DNA from: Ostreococcus mediterraneus
Taxonomy: Eukaryota > Chlorophyta > Mamiellophyceae > Mamiellales > Bathycoccaceae
Length of the DNA: 64,000 nucleotides
Assembly: GCA_012295225.1 (NCBI GenBank)
Contig: WMKK01000012.1
Location: 310,001-374,000 of the forward strand
Direction: 5' to 3'
The notes beneath the pieces were generated by a model. The model did no database searches. It was not told where the DNA came from and was given only the letters and a program-made list of their open reading frames with translations. Made by a program: the position numbers and the translations under genes. This document shows, piece after piece, positions 58,401 through 64,000 of this stretch. The stretch's first letter is position 1, and every line of letters starts with the position of its first letter.

Positions 58401-58438
58401 TTCACGATCGTTTAGCGCCGATCGCGAGCGACGCGTAG
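55403..58438 (+). CDS. NAA25: NatB auxiliary subunit NAA25 (MDM20/TCU2)
   Basis: Ribosome-anchoring partner of the catalytic NAA20 in N-terminal acetyltransferase B. 1011 residues from the ATG at 55403; the longer frame starts at GTG. The protein is helical throughout. The N-terminal half has TPR-like repeats (RVLRGAYEAIDGDDPQTC, KKYPRLQIARVLRALARVRMG). VLWATTCMLSQ, LRVELKYRL, LLILRKLDVKHIQMSTLMQHFLP and SLDLSQRNL are in the order seen in NAA25. Length fits the family (950-1100). No intron over 3 kb. Confidence 0.85.
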   Translation: MSSMSAKLAAKHAKTLPPSELSRVLRGAYEAIDGDDPQTCARIATTALKKYPRLQIARVLRALARVRMGVHDYNVAFDEVCAVRDEGVVDGSVLRAVLMFFREVDAPEEARETLELVTTSNPTNIDGLQSLFMEYVRERMFRDAQVCAMKMYKTTQDARHVLWATTCMLSQGEDEGADIDEDAFGDRLQKAPKMSSESLLALAKGMLGKLCEKGEIKEYDALALYARTLATSGERDKAYDVVASALGDTCISMPIERERMRAQYALACGKRAEARAHHEKVLEMAPDDWDSMNAALDLLAEDEDAAALAKLCKDMQVLGLGATDRIDGDSAEVLSRVPVVRVPQKAINAAKATEFVESLVAKVDEGGGERVVGRGAYLLRVELKYRLLDDADESSAMSFAESIAAYHERFGSWNSCAQDLRRYASALGGGTLERARSWLVDELHARAGACADAVRTANEESEKLKLLRRETSALIICADANEYGASWSNTNARRDVPVGRGRDIARSMMASYHTYRPQLTRTDPREYLPIDIFPYLASRALVAEGAASKAAGDDDGCVEALVSAAALLEIGLKHSPHNASMLFDLAALYMLLGASNKTLLILRKLDVKHIQMSTLMQHFLPAWVGGASEAEVNNVHTRLDYLEREIENDVDKSIVAAFINGKYTKCLEFTTFRRTLGSAHSLASASTQHAWASYANLLAQDPSTTRGHPLGPETSEFSKALLMACLQSLDLSQRNLRHYRARDDDGWTYVDDLKTNPSWLSPFIGDPALAACDWWASPIERDVLDPKYEWFYAGARDTLRRRVLLARSMKARNDDSSAELDAARDEREKLLAAHSTHDERSEQSRNARALDFALIDDVTSSSSTTRTTTLSVEDAFEQTCRAPIAALSKPTPLGVLARGFVSAAFHASSYAQYIRLARHTKKASSRLDAKVTTAAGELAVAAKASQKACEKWLRAPRESSDAVTSWYAANGAPIDDDTREVIEDVMREAYKSLISTLSRIHDRLAPIASDA

Positions 58439-58559
58439 TATGCGCGCTTTATAAAACGCAACCCGACGACGCGTCTTCGTCTTCTGTATTACAACCCGTC
58501 GACACGACGATGAGAACTAGCTATAATTGCTAAAAGAACACTAACGATACACTAGAACA

Positions 58560-59000
58560 TCACTTTGTCGACGACGCTTCGCCATCGCCCACGCTCTTCT
58601 GCGTCCCAGCCGCGCGTTCCGCCTCAGCCTCGGCGTGCGCCTCCGCCGTCTCCACCCCGTACTCCGCATCCAAACTCTCCTTTGCCCGAAACACCTTGCT
58701 CTGTAAATAAAACGTCCCTTGCTTCGCATTCGACTCGAACAACTTCTCATACCTCGCGTACACCTCGGCGTACGTCGCGCTCGCGTCCACCCCGAGCACC
58801 GCGCGCGCCTCCTCCACAGTCATGACCTTCTTCCCGAACATCCCCCCGGCGCCGCCGCCGTTCGCCGCCCCATTCGCCGCCTCTCGCGCCACCCCCGTGC
58901 GTTGCGCGTTCACGATCGCTTGTCTATACGCCTGCGACGCCGCGCGCACGAGCGCGGACCCACCCGCGACGAGTAAATTCGCCAAGATTCGCGACGCCAT
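58560..59000 (-). CDS. PAM16: TIM16/PAM16, mitochondrial import motor J-like subunit
   Basis: Regulatory J-like protein of the presequence translocase motor; pairs with PAM18 to tune mtHsp70. 146 residues from the ATG at 59000. The N-terminal hydrophobic stretch (ASRILANLLVAGGSALVRAASQAYRQA) matches family members. The degenerate J domain starts MTVEEARAVLGV, lacks the HPD motif as expected for PAM16, and ends GTFYLQSKVFRAKESLDAE. The C-terminal tail is Ala/Glu-rich. The upstream frame extending through the minisatellite is not coding in my view. Confidence 0.92.
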   Translation of the reverse strand: MASRILANLLVAGGSALVRAASQAYRQAIVNAQRTGVAREAANGAANGGGAGGMFGKKVMTVEEARAVLGVDASATYAEVYARYEKLFESNAKQGTFYLQSKVFRAKESLDAEYGVETAEAHAEAEAERAAGTQKSVGDGEASSTK

Positions 59001-59150
59001 GGTCGTCGACGGACCGCCCGCGCGCGCGCGATCGATCGATCGTCGTCGAGTGCCGATCGACGCGACGCGTCCGCATCGATCGCGATCGCGATCGATATCG
59101 CGATCGATCGAAAGCGCGATCGAAAGCGCGATCGATCGACATCGCGATCG

Positions 59151-59198
59151 ACATCGACATCGACATCGACATCGACATCGACATCGACATCGACATCG
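59151..59198. repeat. (ACATCG)8 microsatellite
   Basis: Eight perfect hexamers, flanked by ATCGATCG runs. Confidence 0.93.
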
Positions 59199-59532
59199 AT
59201 CGCGTCCGCATCGATCGATCGACGTCTCGAGCCGTCGCCCGTCGGTCCCGCGCCCGACCGTCGGGGCGCGTCGGGCCCAGACCAGGGGTAGTCGGTCGGT
59301 CGGACACCCCCCCTTCCCCACCCCCACGCCGACGCCGCGCGACGACGACCGCACGTCGACGCGACGAGGCCCCCTCCTTCGCGCGCTTTTATTTAGCACG
59401 CCCGCGCGCCCGCGCCCATCAGGGGGGGGCGCGGTGAAAATCACCCCCCTCGCGCGCGCGTGATGGGCGCACATCGACCAATGACGACCACGCGTATAGG
59501 GGTCCACGGCGGGGGTCCACGACGGGGGCGTC

Positions 59533-59750
59533 ATGGGGGACACGCGCGGTGTGTATGGATGTATGTCCCTCCCCTTCATGGGGTACACACGCGGTGTATG
59601 TACCATGTATGTCCCCCATGAAGGGGGTACACACGCGGTATATATGTGTGTATGTACCCCCTCCATCGGGGACATACGTGGTGTATATGGATGTGTGTCC
59701 CCCATGAAGGGGGTACATGCGTGGTATATATGTGTGTATGTACCCCCCTT
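59533..59750. repeat. Quasi-palindromic minisatellite, five units of ~39-47 bp
   Basis: Units start near 59533, 59578, 59618, 59665 and 59704. Spacings alternate (45, 40, 47, 39), so the real period is a pair of about 86 bp. Unit junctions read TGTCCCCCATGAAGGGGGTACA or TGTACCCCCTCCATCGGGGACA, so each can form a C5/G5 hairpin. The cores are TGTGTATGTA and ACACACGCGGT. Confidence 0.85.
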
Positions 59751-60010
59751 CTACGCGCGCGCGTCGACCGCGCGGGTCGGGTCGGTCGGTCGGTCGATCG
59801 ATCGGTTTTCGCGAGGGGTGTCGCGTCGCGCGTACATTACCCCGTGCCAGCGCTAAGGAGGTCGTCGAGAGTCGAGAGTAGTCGAGAGTAGTCGAGAGTC
59901 CGACCGAGCCGATAGACCCGCGACCGGGCGCCGCGTCGGACGCGACGACGACGCGCGGACGACGCGCGTCGGCAGTGTCCGTCGCGAACTCGCGAGCACC
60001 GCCGTCCGAC

Positions 60011-60086
60011 GTCGTCGTCACCGTCGTCGCGCAGTCGTCGTCGTCGTCGTCCGTTCGTCGTCGTCGTCGTCGTCGTCGTCCGTTCG
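60011..60086. repeat. (GTC)n trinucleotide arrays
   Basis: Interrupted GTC runs with two CCGTTC interruptions. A second, GTCGCAGTCGTCGCC-type array lies about 100 bp further on. Confidence 0.85.
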
Positions 60087-60447
60087 TCACCGCACGCACG
60101 CGCGCACACCGCGCACGCGCGCACCGCACGCGGCACCGCGGCACCGCGCGTCATGAGTCGGTACAGCCGTAAACCCGCCGATGGGGTGCGTCTCGCGCGC
60201 AGTCGTCGCAGTCGTCGCCGTCGTCGCCGTCGCAGTCGTCGTCGCGCAGTCGTCGTCGCGCAGTCGCGTCTCGCTCATCTCCCGTCCGCCTGCCGTCCGT
60301 CGTCGACACCGACGCGGACACCGACGCGCGCGCGCGACCGATGGGTCGTTCGCGCGCGGGGGCCTCGCACGGCACACGCGGGTGTCGCGCGCACGTTGGA
60401 TCGAATCGAACGACTGACCTAAACCGCGTTGGACGCGATAACAGAGC

Positions 60448-61386
60448 ATGAAGACATACCGCGAACTGAGCATGAGCCCAAACTTGTTGGCGTTTAACAT
60501 GTTTGCGAGCGAGATGCGATTGGTGCTTCGGGATTCGTCGTTGCTGTCGCGCGCGGAGATGCAAATGGGGATTGAAAAAGTCATCGGGAATCGCTGGAAG
60601 GCGATGACGCCGGATGAAAAGGAGAAGCATATCGATAAGGCGCGGGTTGAGCAAGCGCGGTTGATTGCTGAAGGGGGGATGCCTCAAGCGCCGGCGTCGA
60701 GTGTGCGCGGGAAGAAGCAGAAGAGTGAGTCGGCGGGGGACGCGCAGGCGCCGCCCAAGCGACGACGCGGGAGACCGCCCAAGGCGGGGACGGCGCCCGT
60801 CGCGGCGCGGTCAAAGTTGTCGCAGTTGCAGCCGTTGCCGTACAATGGCAATGCTAATAATAACAACTTTGCGTATAATAACCACTCGGGTGGGGCGTCA
60901 ATGCATTACGGTGGGGCGTTTATGGATATGCACGACGACGACGACGACGAGGATGAAGACGCGCGCGCGCGCGACCCGTACGCGTTGTACAATATTAACG
61001 ATCACGCCAACTTTCACAGCATGAGTGATTTGTTCATGCCGTTCAACTCGGGCGTGAGCGCGCCTGGGTCGAACAACTTTGAAAAGACGTTCAACGATGC
61101 GTCGTTGGTGCAGCCGTCGCCGGCGGCGAAGGATGTGTCGTCGTTTTTGCAATACGACGTCGTCAGCGCGCTCGGCGGCGGTTCCGCCGCGCCGCGCCAA
61201 TCCACGGGCTCGTACGATCTTACTGGCATGTCTGTCGAAGGTGTCATCGATGGCACCTTCGATACCGGATACTACATGACTGTGCGCGTCAATGGTCAAG
61301 TCTTACGCGGGATGATGTACCGCGAAGAGGCGTGCATGCGCGCCGTGTCGTCGCACGTCAACACTCTCAACAAGGCGGCGCTGTAA
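60448..61386 (+). CDS. HMG-box protein with AT-hook, transcription or chromatin factor
   Basis: 312 residues from the ATG at 60448. Residues ~8-75 fit an HMG box (SPNLLAFNMFASEMRLVL ... VIGNRWKAMTPDEKEKHIDKA), which bends DNA. An AT-hook follows (RRRGRPPKAG, ~104-113). The middle is Asn/Ser-rich with an Asp/Glu run. The C-terminus has a compact motif (GVIDGTFDTGYYMTVRVNGQ, then VLRGMMYRE) that recalls a domain of plant nuclear proteins, but I cannot name it with confidence. No intron. The stop overlaps a TGTAA. The upstream region is the repeat-rich spacer. Confidence 0.8.
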   Translation: MKTYRELSMSPNLLAFNMFASEMRLVLRDSSLLSRAEMQMGIEKVIGNRWKAMTPDEKEKHIDKARVEQARLIAEGGMPQAPASSVRGKKQKSESAGDAQAPPKRRRGRPPKAGTAPVAARSKLSQLQPLPYNGNANNNNFAYNNHSGGASMHYGGAFMDMHDDDDDEDEDARARDPYALYNINDHANFHSMSDLFMPFNSGVSAPGSNNFEKTFNDASLVQPSPAAKDVSSFLQYDVVSALGGGSAAPRQSTGSYDLTGMSVEGVIDGTFDTGYYMTVRVNGQVLRGMMYREEACMRAVSSHVNTLNKAAL

Positions 61387-61568
61387 TTCAGTACAGCCCC
61401 GCGCGTGAGTCTACTCACGCATGGTTTCAAGAACAATCATTTCAAACGTAGCTGATTAAATATATTCATCTCCAATGTACATTAACAACACGCGCCGCGG
61501 CTCTTTTGTTCGCGCCTTTGACGCCTCGCCGACGCGACGGGTCGCGCGCGCGTCACATCGCGACGTCG

Positions 61569-63317
61569 ATGTCAGGCGATGTCGAAGACGCAGTCGCTGC
61601 GGACGATACCGTACGCGAGCAGTGCGTCGCGCACGCGCTCGCATCGCCGCACGAATCGTTTCGAGGTGGACACGACGACGACGACGACGACGACGGGACG
61701 CAGCAGCGGTTGGGCTTGCTCGCGCCGCGCGATGAACGCGCGCGCTCTGACGCCCACGACGACGATTTCACCACCGTGAGCTTGGACGTCGACAAACACG
61801 ACGACGATCGTCGCGATGGCAGCGATGCGTCCGCGGCGCCGGCGTCGACGATGACGTACCACGTCGACGACGCGCTCGACGCGATTGGTTTTGGAAAGTT
61901 TCAGCTCTACATGCTCGCTTTCGCGGGATTCGCCTGGTGCGCGGATGCGATGGAGATGATGTTGCTGTCATTCATCGGCCCATCGATGCGTTGTGAATTC
62001 GGCGTCGACGCCGACGCCGAAGGTGCGCTGACGAGCGTTGTGTTCGTGGGGATGATGCTCGGCGCGCCGGGTTGGGGCGTGCTTTCAGACGCGCGCGGAC
62101 GAAAGACAGCCTTGCTTTTCGCCACCGTCGCGACGTTAATCGGTGGTGTCGGCTCGGCGTTAGCGCCGTCGTTTGCGGTGGTGTTGCTCTTTCGCTGGCT
62201 CGTCGGCGTGGGACTCGGAGGCGTTCCCGTGGCGTACGGCTTGTTCACCGAATTTTTACCGAGCGCGTCTCGAGGCGTGAATTTGGTGTTGATAAACTTG
62301 TTCTGGACGCTCGGGAGTATGCTCGAGTCGGTATTGGCATGGATGGTGCTACCGCGATTGTCGTGGCGCGTGTTGTTACTGCTGTCCACGGCGCCGCTGT
62401 TTGGGTTGATTGTTTGTGTGTTGCTCGTTCCCGAGAGCCCGTTGTATTCGATGAGCGCCAATCACGCCGATGACGCCAAGGCGACGCTCCGACGCGTCGC
62501 GGAAACGAATGGGAAATCGCTTCCACGAGGTACGCTCATTGCGTCAGCGTCGAGTGCGCGCGATGAAGATGCGATAGAGGCGAGTACGCCCTATGACGAG
62601 CGAACATTTGGGCAAAAGTACGTGCCGAAAGGCTTGCGCGCTTTGCTCGGCGCCAAGCATCGCAAGACGTCGTTGCTGGTGTGGTTCATCTTTTTCGGCG
62701 TCGCATTCTTGTACTATGGAGTTGTTCTACTCAACACGCAGTTGCACGTGATGGACAGCGAAGATTCGGATGGAGATATCAAGTGTCTGACGCATGGGGC
62801 GCCGGATTTGAGCAACTCGGAATACTTTGAAATCTTTCTCGATTCCTTCGCCGAAGTCCCGGGGGTGATTTTAGCCGCCTTATGCATTGATCGCATCGGT
62901 CGTAAGAAGACAATGTCGTACACACTGTCTCTTACAGGCGTCATGTTGTTTCCTCTCGCGTTTAGTGCGTCCGCACACGGAGCCGTACGCGATTTTCTTT
63001 TGTTTATCACGAGAAGTTCGGCGTTTGCGGCGTTCACCGCCATTTACGTTTTTTCGGCAGAAATCTACCCGACGCACATGCGTTCGTCGGGCATAGGCGT
63101 ATCCAACGGATGGGCACGCATAGGTGGAATGGTGTGCCCATTTTTTGCGGTATCCGCAGTAGAGTCTGGTCAGTTGGCGCTATCCGTCATCGTCTTTGTC
63201 GTCGTCGCCGCGTTGAGCGCCGCGTGCGCCTCTTCGCTCGACGTCGAAACCGCCGGTCGTAAGCTCGATGCCGAAGAACCAGGCATCGAGCTCACCCCGG
63301 TACAAATTTCTTCTTAG
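61569..63317 (+). CDS. MFS transporter, SV2/SVOP or organic-cation type
   Basis: 582 residues from the ATG at 61569; the longer frame begins with TTG. The N-terminal ~100 residues are acidic and cytosolic. Twelve membrane segments follow, beginning IGFGKFQLYMLAFAGFAW. The MFS motif A is WGVLSDARGRKTALL; PESPLYSM follows TM6, as in sugar and organic-ion transporters; a second GRKK lies in the TM8-9 loop; ending SAEIYPTHMRSSGIGVSNGWARIGGMVCPF. This pattern matches plant NiaP-like and animal SVOP proteins. The substrate could be nicotinate or another organic ion; this is uncertain. Confidence 0.87.
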   Translation: MSGDVEDAVAADDTVREQCVAHALASPHESFRGGHDDDDDDDGTQQRLGLLAPRDERARSDAHDDDFTTVSLDVDKHDDDRRDGSDASAAPASTMTYHVDDALDAIGFGKFQLYMLAFAGFAWCADAMEMMLLSFIGPSMRCEFGVDADAEGALTSVVFVGMMLGAPGWGVLSDARGRKTALLFATVATLIGGVGSALAPSFAVVLLFRWLVGVGLGGVPVAYGLFTEFLPSASRGVNLVLINLFWTLGSMLESVLAWMVLPRLSWRVLLLLSTAPLFGLIVCVLLVPESPLYSMSANHADDAKATLRRVAETNGKSLPRGTLIASASSARDEDAIEASTPYDERTFGQKYVPKGLRALLGAKHRKTSLLVWFIFFGVAFLYYGVVLLNTQLHVMDSEDSDGDIKCLTHGAPDLSNSEYFEIFLDSFAEVPGVILAALCIDRIGRKKTMSYTLSLTGVMLFPLAFSASAHGAVRDFLLFITRSSAFAAFTAIYVFSAEIYPTHMRSSGIGVSNGWARIGGMVCPFFAVSAVESGQLALSVIVFVVVAALSAACASSLDVETAGRKLDAEEPGIELTPVQISS

Positions 63318-63434
63318 CTCGCGAGTTGTTCTCATTGTCATAGTTAATCGAGTTGTTTAGCCGCCCAAGCCGCCGCGCGCTTCCGTCGCTCGCCTCAGTC
63401 TTCTCCACGCCCAACCCCGACCTCACCAGCAGCC

Positions 63435-64000
63435 ATGGGTGAACGTAAAGTGCTGAACAAGTACATTCCCCCGGATTTCGATCCGTCGAAGATCCCCCGC
63501 TCGAAAGCCCCTCGCGGGGCGAAGAACGGGCAGATTAAAGTCAGAATGATGCTTCCGATGACGATTTGCTGCAACACTTGCGGCGAGTTCATCGTCAAAG
63601 GCACCAAGTTTAACGCACGTAAGGAAGACGTCGTGGGCGAGGATTACTTGGGTATACGCATATTTCGATTTTATTTCCGATGCACACGATGTAGCGCGGA
63701 GTTGGCGATGAAGACGGACCCGAAGAACTCGGACTACGTCGTCGAAGCCGGGGCGTCGAGAAACTATGAAATGTGGAAAGACACCACGGAGGACGACGAA
63801 GCGAAAGCCAAAGCCATGGACGAAGCCGGAAATGAAATGCGCGCGTTAGAAAACCGCACAGAGGAGAGTAAACGCGAAATGGACATCATGGCGGCGTTGG
63901 ATGAGATGCGAAGTCTGAACGCGAGACACGCCGGCGTGTCCAACGCCGACGCGTTACGAGCGATATCGAGCGCGGCAAAGACTGAAGATAAATTGTACGT
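63435..64000 (+). CDS. YJU2: Splicing factor YJU2 (CWC16/CCDC94), 5' part
   Basis: Step-I spliceosome factor that stabilises branch-site docking. 188 residues are visible before the right edge. The start MGERKVLNKYIPPDFDPSKIP is nearly that of human and plant YJU2. Zinc-binding CxxC pairs are present (CCNTCGEF and CTRCSAEL) with KGTKFNARKE and FRFYFRCTRC between. KTDPKNSDYVVEAGASRNYE follows, then the start of the charged helical region. CCDC130/YJU2B is the alternative, but SERKVLNKY favours YJU2. No intron so far; the C-terminus lies outside. Confidence 0.95.
   Translation, partial: MGERKVLNKYIPPDFDPSKIPRSKAPRGAKNGQIKVRMMLPMTICCNTCGEFIVKGTKFNARKEDVVGEDYLGIRIFRFYFRCTRCSAELAMKTDPKNSDYVVEAGASRNYEMWKDTTEDDEAKAKAMDEAGNEMRALENRTEESKREMDIMAALDEMRSLNARHAGVSNADALRAISSAAKTEDKLY

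Larger units (their letters stand above)
59001..60447. other. Repeat-rich divergent spacer, PAM16 / HMG-box gene
   Basis: 1447 bp, by far the largest gene-free stretch. From left: GATC-rich repeats with GAAAGCGCGATC; (ACATCG)8; a GC-rich segment with runs of C and G; the five-unit quasi-palindromic minisatellite; GGTC/GATC runs; GTCGAGAGTA tandem copies (~59866-59900); and (GTC)n arrays (60011-60086, ~60190-60260). Open frames on both strands are repeat-driven. Confidence 0.7.

Noticed and set aside
59001-60147. Long open frames on both strands across the repeat spacer
   Set aside because: They encode repeat-derived peptides such as HPYTPRVSPM copies; no homology and stop-free only because of repeat phase.
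1-64000. Transposons, virus-like elements or horizontally acquired island
   Set aside because: No transposase, reverse transcriptase, capsid-like or integrase frames, no terminal repeats, and base and codon use look even across the window.

Overview
This window looks like nuclear DNA of a very small-genome marine green alga of the Mamiellales, most probably Ostreococcus. The DNA is GC-rich. I find 36 protein genes in 64 kb (about one per 1.8 kb), with spacers often under 200 bp and only four introns. All four introns are GT-AG, and three carry the same TGACTGAC branch-point string. The gene content is green-lineage: TIC40, an STN7/Stt7-type thylakoid kinase, a plant-type SNF4 with an N-terminal carbohydrate-binding module, plastid FtsH and a thylakoid-type adenylate carrier. 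I cannot fix the species from sequence alone. I see no transposon, virus-like element, CRISPR array or tRNA.

Layout. 1-8 kb: 5' part of SNF4/KIN-beta-gamma (-), a small unknown protein, complex I NDUFA9, an OSCA/TMEM63-like membrane protein and RPB7. 8-19 kb: ankyrin protein and PPEF-type phosphatase (-), then TIC40, GUF1/LepA, a sorting nexin with a WASP-like tail, and a sulfotransferase (+). 19.3-24.6 kb: a 1747-residue ABCG transporter with a Cys-rich ectodomain and two almost nucleotide-identical ABC blocks. 24.8-37.5 kb is a long minus-strand run: acidic unknown, TPR protein, a C/D snoRNA, DUS3, RRM-methyltransferase, HRD1, coiled-coil protein and MED20. 37.5-48.8 kb: FtsH, malonyl-CoA synthetase (-), ADP/ATP carrier, two acidic unknowns, an ABM-domain protein and an adenylate carrier. 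49-59 kb: zinc-cluster unknown, IMP1, STN7-like kinase, METTL-type methyltransferase, NAA25 and TIM16/PAM16. 59-60.4 kb is a repeat-rich spacer of 1.45 kb. 60.4-64 kb: HMG-box protein, MFS transporter and the 5' part of YJU2.

Functionally about a third of the genes serve mitochondria or plastids: import (TIC40, PAM16, IMP1), translation (GUF1), respiration (NDUFA9), proteolysis (FtsH), nucleotide exchange (two carriers), malonate activation and photosynthetic signalling. The rest are mostly core nuclear or cytosolic machinery (RPB7, MED20, YJU2, DUS3, HRD1, NAA25).

The observations I would follow first are: the PX-BAR/WH2/acidic fusion protein; the 496-bp near-identical tract inside the ABCG gene; the snR77/SNORD65-like snoRNA downstream of DUS3; a telo-box pair framing a TATA sequence in the promoter between malonyl-CoA synthetase and the ADP/ATP carrier; and a quasi-palindromic minisatellite whose unit reappears 48 kb away.
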